DNA of 42,584 nucleotides from an uncultured Bacteroidia bacterium (GCA_902783365.1 CACZQL010000039.1:1-42584), one strand, 5' to 3'. Shown: positions 1 to 7,046, counted from the stretch's first letter. The notes: a model not told the origin generated them from the sequence alone. A program made the numbers and translations.

Positions 1-450
1 ATGGGCGGCTTCACCACCGGTCGCAAGGAGATCATCGACATGCTGCGCCAGCGCTCCCGCCCGTACCTCTTCTCCAACTCGATGGCCCCGGGCCTCGTGG
101 CCGCCGGCATCCGCATGTTCGAGATGATGAGCGAGACCAACACGCTGCAAGACAAGCTGCACGCCAACACCGATTACTTCATCAAGAAGATGACCGAGGC
201 CGGCTTCGACTGCAAGCCTTCGCAATCCGCCATCTGCGCCGTGATGCTCTACGACGCCCCGCTGTCGCAGAAGTTCGCCGCCAAGTTGCAGGAAGAAGGC
301 ATCTTCGTCACTGGTTTCTACTATCCTGTGGTGCCGAAGGGACAAGCCCGTATCCGCGTTCAGGTGAGCGCCGCCCACGAGCGTGAGCACCTCGACAAGT
401 GCATCGCCGCCTTCGTCAAGATTGGCAAGGAACTGGGTGTTTTGAAGTAA
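1..450 (+). CDS. kbl: Glycine C-acetyltransferase (2-amino-3-ketobutyrate CoA ligase), C-terminal part
   Basis: This is the last 149 residues of a fold-type I PLP enzyme that cleaves 2-amino-3-ketobutyrate with CoA to glycine and acetyl-CoA, the second step of threonine degradation. The first residues (MGGFTTGRKEII) correspond to the segment just after the PLP-binding lysine in this family, so the catalytic Lys and the N-terminal two-thirds lie upstream of the window; the ATG at base 1 is internal. RQRSRPYLFSNS and the substrate-pocket segment RIRVQVSAAHE are typical of Kbl. The pathway partner, threonine dehydrogenase, lies 2.5 kb downstream on the same strand, beyond an inserted lipoprotein block. 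Related alpha-oxoamine synthases (BioF, serine palmitoyltransferase) are less likely given these motifs and the neighbouring dehydrogenase. Confidence 0.93.
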   Translation: MGGFTTGRKEIIDMLRQRSRPYLFSNSMAPGLVAAGIRMFEMMSETNTLQDKLHANTDYFIKKMTEAGFDCKPSQSAICAVMLYDAPLSQKFAAKLQEEGIFVTGFYYPVVPKGQARIRVQVSAAHEREHLDKCIAAFVKIGKELGVLK

Positions 451-525
451 TTTAGAATGAAGAATTTAGAATTTAGAGGGAGATGCGACAAATCCCTCTA
501 AATTCTAAATTCTAAATTTTTAATT
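451..525. repeat. Heptamer repeat forming a 21-bp hairpin between convergent genes
   Basis: Directly after the kbl stop come 7-bp units TTTAGAA, TGAAGAA, TTTAGAA, TTTAGAG. The reverse complement follows after an 11-nt loop. Arms 461-481 and 493-513 pair perfectly over 21 bp, and the right arm runs into AAATTTTTAA just before the stop codon of the convergent lipoprotein gene. The position and the T/A-rich flanks suggest a bidirectional terminator. The unit is a member of the window-wide heptamer repeat set and closely resembles the repeats at 20079-20106 and 29854-29915. Confidence 0.8.
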
Positions 526-1065
526 CTATTCAGGTTGCCAGTTGTACCAGCCTTTGGGAAGCACAATCCTGAACTCGAATGTGTCGCCATTGATCAACTT
601 GCCACTGGCAGTGTAAACGAAATCGCTGTTTTCATCACCCGTGATGGTCATGGTGCCTTCGGTGAAAATAGTGTGATCGTAAAAGGTCTCACCAATACGG
701 CCATCCCACCATTCCTTGTCGATACGGAAACTAAAATCGGCGACCTCACCACAGACAAACAATTGCAGCTCTTCAATGTCACTGCTTCCAGTGGTGTAAT
801 ACTGTGTGAGATCAAAGGTTTTGTTCAGCTGTGATTGAAGAATGTGATGACCACAGAACTCAACCGCAGGGTACCCTTGGGGACCTGATTCGGTGGATTC
901 TCCCACCAACTCTCCGCCAATGCCTCCGTAAAGTTCAAGATTTGTCATGTGATAGGTGACATCGTTGTAAATGAATGTGTTGTCGGCGATGGTGGGTTCA
1001 TCTTTCTTACAAGCTGTGAACAACATGGCTACCGCTGCCAATAAAATAAGGAGTTTTGTTTTCAT
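526..1065 (-). CDS. Small lipoprotein, paralogue 1 of 4
   Basis: 179 residues. The N-terminus is a type II signal peptide with hydrophobic core LLILLAAVAMLF and lipobox LFTAC, so the mature protein starts at Cys19. The next residues, KKDEP, fit the Lys-acidic lipoprotein export signal described for surface lipoproteins of Bacteroidota. The body resembles the three neighbouring genes: an LNKTFDLT segment in the middle, GTMTITGDENSDF near the C-terminus and a final NGDTFEFRIVLPKG strand, which suggests a small beta-rich domain. It starts 9 bp after paralogue 2 and is probably its operon partner. I do not recognise a named family and cannot give a function beyond a likely surface-exposed lipoprotein. 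Confidence 0.85.
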   Translation of the reverse strand: MKTKLLILLAAVAMLFTACKKDEPTIADNTFIYNDVTYHMTNLELYGGIGGELVGESTESGPQGYPAVEFCGHHILQSQLNKTFDLTQYYTTGSSDIEELQLFVCGEVADFSFRIDKEWWDGRIGETFYDHTIFTEGTMTITGDENSDFVYTASGKLINGDTFEFRIVLPKGWYNWQPE

Positions 1066-1074
1066 GATTTGTTG

Positions 1075-1614
1075 TTATTCTTCGTTTAGATTATTGAATT
1101 CTTCTTTAGGAACATAAAGTTTCATATCAATGGTGTCGTCGTTCACAAGGACACCTTTCAGCTGGTAGATAAAGGCAGTGTCATCCTTGGTGATGGTCAT
1201 GGTGCCGCTCTTGAAAACGGAGGCGTTCTCATGGTCTTCTCCGTTATAACCACAACTCATGTTTTCTGCTTGGTTCGCGTTCCAAAACGAGAGATGGCTG
1301 CCGTCACTCCATTCCATAACAATCCAATAACCGGAAAAATCCCCAATGGGGCCGTGAGTGAGGTCGAAAGTCTTGTTCAGTGATTCCTTATATCCTTCAC
1401 CAAGGAAATAGAATTGGGGAACTGCCTCCTCGTTTTCAGTCACTGGTTCGCAGCCATAGAAAATCATTTCTGAATTGTATTCGTAATAGCTGGTTAAATT
1501 GTAAAGCGTACCATTGTAGACCATTTGGTTGTTGCCTGCCACAGGCATGTCGTCTTTGCCGCAGGCTGTGAATAGCATGACTACTGCCGCGAGTGCGATG
1601 AATAGCTTTTTCAT
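1075..1614 (-). CDS. Small lipoprotein, paralogue 2 of 4
   Basis: 179 residues with signal peptide and lipobox LFTAC. Mature residues GKDDM follow the lipidated Cys and match the Bacteroidota surface export pattern (X-Lys-acidic-acidic). It shares LNKTFDLT, FKSGTMTITKDDTAF, GVLVNDDTIDMKLYVPKEEF with paralogue 4 (2292-2834), its closest relative by eye. It is the first gene of a two-gene operon with paralogue 1. Its upstream region is a copy of the region upstream of paralogue 4, so the operon pair seems to have been duplicated together with its leader. Function unknown; a secreted beta-sandwich-like protein is an inference from strand-like, hydrophilic sequence. Confidence 0.85.
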   Translation of the reverse strand: MKKLFIALAAVVMLFTACGKDDMPVAGNNQMVYNGTLYNLTSYYEYNSEMIFYGCEPVTENEEAVPQFYFLGEGYKESLNKTFDLTHGPIGDFSGYWIVMEWSDGSHLSFWNANQAENMSCGYNGEDHENASVFKSGTMTITKDDTAFIYQLKGVLVNDDTIDMKLYVPKEEFNNLNEE

Positions 1615-1708
1615 TTTTATTGTCTTTTAGGTAAATAATTGAAGATTCTGACTGCAAAATACGAAAAATCTTTAGTTTTGCACGTTTAAATAGAAGAATC
1701 ATTTATAT
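1615..1708. repeat. Duplicated lipoprotein upstream region, copy A
   Basis: This segment matches 2835-2928 with few differences, for example the shared run ACGAAAAATCTTTA and CACGTTTAAA followed by GAATCATTTATAT. It lies upstream of lipoprotein 2 exactly as copy B lies upstream of lipoprotein 4. It carries a plus-strand TAGTTTTG box (1673-1680) that corresponds to the dehydrogenase promoter box in copy B. Confidence 0.85.
1673..1680 (+). promoter_or_regulatory. Orphan TAnnTTTG box facing the lipoprotein 3 gene antisense
   Basis: TAGTTTTG fits the Bacteroidota -7 consensus TAnnTTTG. It is the duplicate of the box at 2893-2900 that probably serves threonine dehydrogenase, but here the plus-strand gene downstream is missing. 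If active, it would make antisense RNA to lipoprotein 3 (1752-2276). Activity is not shown by the sequence. Confidence 0.4.
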
Positions 1709-1751
1709 TTTTCAGATCAGCCGATTTTCTTGGTTTGGTGTCTTGGTTATG

Positions 1752-2276
1752 TTATCTTAAAATGTCTTCTTTCGCCACAAAGGTTTTCAGACTTATGGTC
1801 TTGCCGTTGGTGAAGACACCGCGAAGGGCGAAAGTCATACCCTCGTTATTCATCACTGCGGAAGCCTCGCCTGCGATGAAAACGGCTCCGTTTACACCAT
1901 GTCCGTCAATTTCGCCGTCTAACACGCTCCCGATATTGGTTTGGATAAAGATGGTTTCATCCTCATTATGGGTGAGTGAAAGCTCATAACCATCATTGGA
2001 CAAATGCCTTGTGAGGTCCAACGTTTTGTTGATGGATCGTTTTTCTATCGTTATATAATAGAAATAGCCATGCTCATCTTGGGGGCTACCCGGTGCTGGA
2101 ATGTTGTCGATCATGTAAAACTCACCATGGTCAATGGTGCGAGGGTAATGGATGTCGTATTTAGTACCGTCGAGAATAAGCTGGTTGATGCCGGCTTCAA
2201 GTGGCAGTTCTTCCTTGGTGCAAGCGGTGAACAGCATGGCTACAGTAGCCAATGCAATTATTAGTTTAAGTTTCAT
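1752..2276 (-). CDS. Small lipoprotein, paralogue 3 of 4
   Basis: 174 residues with signal peptide and lipobox LFTAC; TKEEL follows the Cys and again fits a Lys-acidic surface export signal. It has the family landmark INKTLDLT in the middle and a C-terminal strand GVFTNGKTISLKTFVAKED. The usual GTMTIT segment is changed to GEASAVMNN, so it is the most diverged of the four. It begins 15 bp after paralogue 4 and corresponds in position to paralogue 1 of the other pair. Function unknown. Confidence 0.83.
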   Translation of the reverse strand: MKLKLIIALATVAMLFTACTKEELPLEAGINQLILDGTKYDIHYPRTIDHGEFYMIDNIPAPGSPQDEHGYFYYITIEKRSINKTLDLTRHLSNDGYELSLTHNEDETIFIQTNIGSVLDGEIDGHGVNGAVFIAGEASAVMNNEGMTFALRGVFTNGKTISLKTFVAKEDILR

Positions 2277-2291
2277 GGTTTTTGTCGTTTG

Positions 2292-2834
2292 TTATCTTTG
2301 AATAAAAACAGTCTTGGGAATGTATAGATCAACGGTGAAAGTGTCGTTGTTTTTTAGGACACCGTCAAGTGATAAAACGAGGGCGTCATCCTCAAGGGTG
2401 ATGGTCATCGTGCCGCTCTTGAAGATGGAGGTGTTCTCAAAGTTGGTTCCATTGATTTGACCACTCCATGTGTTTCCAGTGTCACTGTGGAATTTGTTGT
2501 AAAACCAATGATTGTCAGGACTGTAAAACCTGTTGGCCCAAATGTGGTAGCCGTTTTGTTCAGCGATGTTACCTGCCACTAAGTCAAAAGTCTTATTGAG
2601 ATTGTCTTTGTTAATTACACAGTCGAAGTCGTACTCTGGATGATCATGTCCTTCTTCCAGATCGGTCGAGCCACTAATGTAATACTCTGTGCCATTATGA
2701 CGGATTTGCACGATACTGATCAATTGACGGGTTTCCCCGTTCCAAGTCAGTTCGTTCTTATAGGTTTTATCTTTGCCACAAGCGGTGAACAACATGGCTA
2801 CCGCTGCCAATACGATGAATAGTTTTGTTTTCAT
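2292..2834 (-). CDS. Small lipoprotein, paralogue 4 of 4
   Basis: 180 residues from ATG at 2834, chosen because the signal peptide (MKTKLFIVLAAVAMLFTAC) begins there; an upstream in-frame start would add 14 residues with no role. The lipobox is LFTAC. GKDK follows the Cys, so it only partly fits the surface export signal (KDK rather than K with two acids). Shared landmarks are LNKTFDLV, FKSGTMTITLEDDAL and GVLKNNDTFTVDLYIPK. It is the first gene of the pair with paralogue 3 and diverges from threonine dehydrogenase. It is closest to paralogue 2. Function unknown. Confidence 0.85.
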   Translation of the reverse strand: MKTKLFIVLAAVAMLFTACGKDKTYKNELTWNGETRQLISIVQIRHNGTEYYISGSTDLEEGHDHPEYDFDCVINKDNLNKTFDLVAGNIAEQNGYHIWANRFYSPDNHWFYNKFHSDTGNTWSGQINGTNFENTSIFKSGTMTITLEDDALVLSLDGVLKNNDTFTVDLYIPKTVFIQR

Positions 2835-2928
2835 TTTTTGTTGTTTTAAATGAATAATTAAAGAATCTGAGTGCAATAATACGAAAAATCTTTAATTTTG
2901 CACGTTTAAACTAAAAGAATCATTTATA
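2835..2928. repeat. Duplicated lipoprotein upstream region, copy B
   Basis: This is the counterpart of 1615-1708, located between lipoprotein 4 and threonine dehydrogenase. It probably holds divergent promoters: a good TAATTTTG box for the plus-strand dehydrogenase, and a weaker TATTATTG-like box on the minus strand for the lipoprotein pair. Confidence 0.82.
2893..2900 (+). promoter_or_regulatory. Promoter -7 box for threonine dehydrogenase
   Basis: TAATTTTG matches the Bacteroidota TAnnTTTG -7 element, 43 bp before the ATG at 2944. No convincing -33 element was seen. Confidence 0.6.
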
Positions 2929-2943
2929 TATAATTGCTATAAT

Positions 2944-3891
2944 ATGAAAAAGATATTAATCATTGGTTCCGGCGGACAGATCGGAACAGAATTGGTGAAG
3001 AAGCTCCGTGCCGCCTACGGAAATGACAATGTGGTGGCTTCGGATCTTCGCCCTTTGACTGGTGAAATTGCTGAGAGTGGTCCTTTTGAAAGAATTGATT
3101 CCACGCAAATTATGCAAATTGTCGATGTGGTGAAACGCTACGACATCGACACGATTTATAACCTTGCCGCCATCCTTTCGGCCACTGCCGAAAAGAACCC
3201 CATGCTGGGCTGGAACGTCGGCATCGGCTCGTTGGTGAACTGCCTTGAGACGGCACGCGTGTTTAACTGCGCCGTCTTCACGCCTTCCTCTATCGGTGCC
3301 TTCGGTGCCTCCACACCTCATGACAATACTCCTCAGGACACCATTCAACGTCCAAACACCATCTATGGTGTGACCAAGGTCACGGGTGAGTTGCTGAGCG
3401 ACTACTACTTCACCCGCTTCGGCGTGGATACCCGTAGTGTCCGCTTCCCGGGTCTCATCAGCAACTTGACGTTGCCTGGCGGCGGCACCACCGACTACGC
3501 CGTGGAGATTTATTATGCTGCCGTGAAGGGCGAGAAGTTCTATTGCCCCATCAGCAAAGGCACCTACATGGACATGATGTACATGCCCGACGCCCTGGAT
3601 GCCATGGTGGACATCATGGAAGCCGACCCGAGCAAGCTGGTGCACCGCAACTCGTTCAATGTCACTGCCATGAGCTTCGACCCGGAGATCATCTACAACG
3701 CCATCAAGAAATACTATCCGAACTTCGAGATGGAATACAAGTTCGACCCGATCCGTCAGGCCATCGCCGACAGCTGGCCGAACAAGATGGACGACAGCTG
3801 CGCCCGTGCCGAGTGGGGCTGGAGCCCGAAATATGACCTCGACAAGATGACGGTCGATATGATCGAGACCCTGAAGAAGAAGTTGCTGTGA
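2944..3891 (+). CDS. tdh: L-threonine 3-dehydrogenase, short-chain (SDR/epimerase-like) type
   Basis: 315 residues. It is an extended SDR protein: the Rossmann motif GSGGQIGTELV lies at residues 8-18, the catalytic pair YGVTK (Tyr and Lys) at about 141-145, and the NAD-side segment ASDLRP follows the second strand. The segment SVRFPGLIS and the sequence overall match the NAD-dependent threonine dehydrogenases of Bacteroidota rather than the zinc-dependent MDR type. It would oxidise threonine to 2-amino-3-ketobutyrate, the substrate of the Kbl encoded at the window start. It has its own promoter box and a strong terminator, so it appears monocistronic here. The alternative, a sugar-nucleotide epimerase, is less likely given the nearby kbl. 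Confidence 0.9.
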   Translation: MKKILIIGSGGQIGTELVKKLRAAYGNDNVVASDLRPLTGEIAESGPFERIDSTQIMQIVDVVKRYDIDTIYNLAAILSATAEKNPMLGWNVGIGSLVNCLETARVFNCAVFTPSSIGAFGASTPHDNTPQDTIQRPNTIYGVTKVTGELLSDYYFTRFGVDTRSVRFPGLISNLTLPGGGTTDYAVEIYYAAVKGEKFYCPISKGTYMDMMYMPDALDAMVDIMEADPSKLVHRNSFNVTAMSFDPEIIYNAIKKYYPNFEMEYKFDPIRQAIADSWPNKMDDSCARAEWGWSPKYDLDKMTVDMIETLKKKLL

Positions 3892-3912
3892 TTATGGGTT
3901 TTTTACGATATT

Positions 3913-3951
3913 CGGATGGCGGAGATGTTTGTTTCCGCCATCCGTTTTTTT
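3913..3951 (+). terminator. Rho-independent terminator after threonine dehydrogenase
   Basis: An 11-bp perfect stem (CGGATGGCGGA at 3913-3923 with TCCGCCATCCG at 3934-3944), a 10-nt loop and a run of seven T directly after the stem. Confidence 0.92.
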
Positions 3952-3963
3952 ATAAATCGTTTC

Positions 3964-4100
3964 GTAGGGACGCACCGCGTATTGTTGTAGGGACGCACTG
4001 CGTGCGTCCGAATTGTCGTAGCGTGCGTCCGTAATTCGTTCCGTAACCAGGTTGGATTCATCTGATAATGGTTTGGCGGACGCACGCGGTGCGTCCCTAC
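3964..4100. repeat. REP palindromes upstream of the RAYT gene, with left copy of an 83-bp direct repeat
   Basis: This stretch holds a truncated REP (3964-3986), a complete 31-bp unit (3987-4017) built on GGACGCAC-xx-GTGCGTCC, and the left copy of an 83-bp direct repeat (4018-4100). The direct repeat ends in another palindrome, GGACGCACGCGGTGCGTCC. The right copy at 4805-4887 differs at one base (cggtg versus cagtg). There is no gene between 3892 and 4168; the space holds the terminator, these repeats and the RAYT promoter. Confidence 0.92.
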
Positions 4101-4146
4101 AAATGTGGTATTGCTTGTTTTTTTATTTCTATTGTTCGAAATTGTT

Positions 4147-4154
4147 TATTTTTG
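4147..4154 (+). promoter_or_regulatory. Promoter -7 box for the RAYT gene
   Basis: TATTTTTG matches TAnnTTTG, 15 bp before the ATG at 4169. The leader would therefore be very short, and no clear -33 element was seen. Confidence 0.5.
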
Positions 4155-4168
4155 CAAAAAAATAAGCA

Positions 4169-4681
4169 ATGAATTGTAATTTTCCACAACGAAAATCTCC
4201 TCGTGCCCATTGGCATGATTATACGGGTGCAGATTATTTTGTTACATTTTGTACAAAAAATCGCGAATTGTATTTTGGCGATGTGGTTAATGGGATAATG
4301 GAATTGTCGGAAATTGGGAGATGGACCGTGATGCAAATCGAACAAACGGAGTCTATTCGCCATAATGAGGTAGAAATTCCACTGTTTGTGGTTATGCCGA
4401 ACCATGTTCATTTGATTGTCGTTTGTGCCAATGATAATTTGGCGGACGCATGCGGTGCGTCCCTACGTTTTGGACCGCAATCTGGGAATCTACCATCAGT
4501 GGTGCGAGGCATCAAATCCGCAGTGACGAAATATGCCATAGAACACGATATTCCATTTGCATGGCAATCGCGTTATTATGACCATATCATTCGCAATCAG
4601 CTGGAAATGAATCGTATTGCAGAATACATTGAAAATAATCCGATGCGTTGGGAATTAGATAAGTTCTATAAAAATAGATGA
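4169..4681 (+). CDS. REP-associated tyrosine transposase (RAYT, IS200/IS605-like Y1 family)
   Basis: 170 residues. The HUH-type single-strand transposase motif is PNHVHLIVV (His-Val-His), and the N-terminal strand ADYFVTFCTKNRELYF is typical of RAYTs. The probable nucleophile Tyr is in the helix WQSRYYDHIIRN, followed by the family signature RIAEYIENNPMRWELDKFY. RAYTs cut and join REP palindromes in single-stranded DNA and are thought to spread REPs. REP arrays flank the gene on both sides, which fits a complete RAYT/REP unit. Unusually, a REP lies inside the reading frame at 4432-4466, encoding roughly NLADACGASLR between the HUH motif and the Tyr helix. The frame is kept open, so the gene may still be active. 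Confidence 0.93.
   Translation: MNCNFPQRKSPRAHWHDYTGADYFVTFCTKNRELYFGDVVNGIMELSEIGRWTVMQIEQTESIRHNEVEIPLFVVMPNHVHLIVVCANDNLADACGASLRFGPQSGNLPSVVRGIKSAVTKYAIEHDIPFAWQSRYYDHIIRNQLEMNRIAEYIENNPMRWELDKFYKNR
4432..4466. repeat. REP element inside the RAYT coding sequence
   Basis: TGATAAT-TTGGCGGACGCA followed by TGCGGTGCGTCCCTAC aligns with the right part of the 83-bp flanking repeats apart from a 3-base gap and one substitution. The palindrome arms are GGACGCA (4444-4450) and TGCGTCC (4456-4462). The reading frame passes through without a stop. Confidence 0.88.
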
Positions 4682-4711
4682 TGTTGTAATAAACGTTTGA
4701 TAATCCACCTT

Positions 4712-4804
4712 GTAGGGACGCACCGCGTGCGTCCGAATTGTCGTAGGGACGCACCGCGTGCGTCCGAATTGTCGTAGGGACGCACCGCGTGCGTCCGAAT
4801 TGTT
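4712..4804. repeat. Three tandem 31-bp REP units
   Basis: Units at 4712-4742, 4743-4773 and 4774-4804 are identical except for the last base of the third. Each carries GGACGCACCGCGTGCGTCC, an imperfect palindrome, plus the linker GAATTGTC. There are no spacers between units, so this is not a CRISPR array. A truncated fourth unit leads into the 83-bp repeat. Confidence 0.95.
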
Positions 4805-4887
4805 GTAGCGTGCGTCCGTAATTCGTTCCGTAACCAGGTTGGATTCATCTGATAATGGTTTGGCGGACGCACGCAGTGCGTCCCTAC
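4805..4887. repeat. Right copy of the 83-bp direct repeat flanking the RAYT gene
   Basis: It matches 4018-4100 at 82 of 83 positions by eye. It ends 7 bp before the stop codon of the convergent TonB-receptor-like gene. Together the copies bracket the RAYT gene and the tandem REPs. Confidence 0.92.
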
Positions 4888-4894
4888 TGTGATA

Positions 4895-7009
4895 TCACAA
4901 TACCCTGTAAACCAACTCCAGACTGACATACCGACTGTTCGCCTTATAGGAACTGTAGGAAATGTAATAAGGATTATAGTTGTAGTTGTCCTCCTTGTTC
5001 CAATTGAAGATGTCGTAGGCGTTCAGCAACACCGAAAGCCGTTTGTCGAAGAAGTCGGCCCGAAGGCCGAAGTCGATACCGTAGGCAGTTTGCTGGGTGG
5101 CGAAGAGCGTCTGGGTGGGGGAGTTGTAATAGGCCGTGGCATGGACCTCAAGTTTGTCCCACAATTTCGCCCAAGTGCTTAGACGTAAATTGTAAGCCCA
5201 AAGGTTACTGACAATGACACTGTCCTGGGTCTTGTCGTACAGGGTCTCGATGTAGGAGTCGAACACGTTGGCATCCAAACGAATGTTGAAAATGGCGCTG
5301 GGCCGATAGGTGAGGTTGAACTCGCCGCCGGCCTCGTAGTACTTGTTCAAATTGACCGGCTTGCTATAGGGCACCACACGTCCGAAAAACGCGTCGTAGG
5401 CCACGTCATACACCTGGTTGATGGCATGGAGGGAGTTGTTGTAGTAACCTTTGATATGTACAGACCCCAATTGCTCCCAATATTTCGACCACGAAAGCTC
5501 AAAAACATCTATCAAGGTGGGCTTCAGCAAAGGATTGCCCAAAGTGAAGCTCTCCTCCTCGTACATGACACGGCGAGTGAAATAGCGCATCCAGGGATAG
5601 TCGTTCTTGCGGGTGTAGCTGGCGCTGAAGTTGTGTTGCGACTCGGTGCGGTAGGAGAGGTGGATCGAGGGCAGCCAATGGGCGAAGCGCATCACCGTGT
5701 CGTATTCGGGGGTGTCGAAATAACGCGCCCGCAGCCACGTGTTCTCGTAACTCAATCCAGGCTTCAAGGTCAGTCGCCCGAGATGGATCTGCGTCATGAC
5801 GACCCCCGATAGATGATCCCTGCTGAATTTGCGGTTCTCCGAGCGCATTGCGTCGTTGACATAACCGTCGATGCCCAGTGTGTCGTACAATCCGACGTTG
5901 TTGTCGGGTCTGAAGTTGTTGGTGAGGCTCAAATACAGCTCGCCGTTTTGGCTGTAGGGATAGGTGTATTCCACCTTGGCTTCGTTGCCGATGTCGAGGA
6001 AGTCGTTGGTTCTCCGTATGTTGCGGTTCAGGAAAGGCTGTTCTTTGAAGGTGCGGATCTCTTTGGCAGCGTTACCTCCGAAGTCAAAGTCGGAATTGAC
6101 TTGCACGCCTAGGGTGTGGCCGGGCTGTTCGAAGCGGTGATGCCAACTCGCCCCCGTCGAGCCGAACGACATGGATTCGAGATTTTCGTTATAGATGGCG
6201 TATTCGTATTCGCCGATGTCGTGGAGGTATTCTTTTCGGTAAGTGTTGGAGAGGGTGGCGGATTTGCTGATGTTCGGGGTGATGTTGAAAAACACCATGA
6301 AGTCGTTCCGGTCATCGGGATGGTATTCTCCTTTCAGGAAGAGCTCCATGCAGTAATAGCGTGAGGTGTCGTCGCTGTGGGAGCGTAGGTAGCTGGCGGT
6401 GTCCATCACATTGGCTTTTGTGTCGATGTGATCGACAAAGGAATAGCTGTATTTGTCGGTGTGTTTGATGTTGTTGGAGAAGGTGCCTTTCAGGTTGGCG
6501 TTGAAGGCGAATCTTCGGTTGCTCCAGATGTAGGAGACCCAGGGGCTGACTTCGGGGTGGGTGTTGGTTTGGATGCCCAGGCTGAGATGCCGTTCGGAGC
6601 GTTCCTCGCCGTTGGTGATGAGGTTGATGACACCCGTGTCGGTGGCAGTGGTGTAGCGTGCCGAGGGGTTGGTCATCACTTCGATGCGCTCGATGGAGGC
6701 TGCCGACACCTGCTGCAAGTAATTCTTCCGGCTTTCTTCATCGAAATGAGAGGGTTTCCCGTTGATGAAAATCATCACCTCGCTGACGCCGCGCAGGCTG
6801 ATGTTGCCTTCGGTGTCCACTTTCACCCCGGGGACGTTTTGTAGGGCGTCCGACAGGGTTCCTCTCCGGGCTTGGGGGTCACGGCTGATGTGGTAGGTCA
6901 CTGTCTCGCCTTCGCTGACGAAGAGCGGGCCATCTTGGGACTGCGCCGACAGCGGCAGGTTGAGCAGCCATAACCCGAAGAGGAAGAGGATGAGAATGCG
7001 CTTTGCCAT
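4895..7009 (-). CDS. TonB-dependent-receptor-like outer membrane beta-barrel protein
   Basis: 704 residues from the ATG at 7009, where the signal peptide begins (MAKRILILFLFGLWLLNLPLSAQ); a TTG 24 bp upstream is less likely. Residues from about 35 to 130 form a receptor plug domain: TLSDALQNVPGVKVDTEG, ISLRGVSEVMIFINGKP, IERIEVMTNPSARY and GVINLIT. The remaining ~560 residues are beta-barrel strands rich in aromatic residues, ending in Leu. The carboxypeptidase-regulatory-like N-terminal domain common in Bacteroidota receptors is absent, and no SusD partner is next to it, so this is not a classic SusC pair. It most resembles the outer membrane beta-barrel family with a plug. The substrate cannot be told from sequence. 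It diverges from yitT. Confidence 0.88.
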   Translation of the reverse strand: MAKRILILFLFGLWLLNLPLSAQSQDGPLFVSEGETVTYHISRDPQARRGTLSDALQNVPGVKVDTEGNISLRGVSEVMIFINGKPSHFDEESRKNYLQQVSAASIERIEVMTNPSARYTTATDTGVINLITNGEERSERHLSLGIQTNTHPEVSPWVSYIWSNRRFAFNANLKGTFSNNIKHTDKYSYSFVDHIDTKANVMDTASYLRSHSDDTSRYYCMELFLKGEYHPDDRNDFMVFFNITPNISKSATLSNTYRKEYLHDIGEYEYAIYNENLESMSFGSTGASWHHRFEQPGHTLGVQVNSDFDFGGNAAKEIRTFKEQPFLNRNIRRTNDFLDIGNEAKVEYTYPYSQNGELYLSLTNNFRPDNNVGLYDTLGIDGYVNDAMRSENRKFSRDHLSGVVMTQIHLGRLTLKPGLSYENTWLRARYFDTPEYDTVMRFAHWLPSIHLSYRTESQHNFSASYTRKNDYPWMRYFTRRVMYEEESFTLGNPLLKPTLIDVFELSWSKYWEQLGSVHIKGYYNNSLHAINQVYDVAYDAFFGRVVPYSKPVNLNKYYEAGGEFNLTYRPSAIFNIRLDANVFDSYIETLYDKTQDSVIVSNLWAYNLRLSTWAKLWDKLEVHATAYYNSPTQTLFATQQTAYGIDFGLRADFFDKRLSVLLNAYDIFNWNKEDNYNYNPYYISYSSYKANSRYVSLELVYRVL

Positions 7010-7030
7010 GATACCGAAGGTTTGTTTTGG

Positions 7031-7038
7031 CAAAGTTA
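7031..7038 (-). promoter_or_regulatory. Promoter -7 box for the outer membrane receptor gene
   Basis: On the minus strand TAACTTTG matches TAnnTTTG, 22 bp before the ATG at 7009. This also argues against a TTG start at 7033, which would lie inside the promoter box. Confidence 0.6.
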
Positions 7039-7046
7039 GTGAAAGT

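Noticed and set aside
4712-4804. Possible CRISPR array
   Set aside because: The 31-bp units are directly abutting with no spacers, are palindromic and lie beside a RAYT gene, so they are REP elements.
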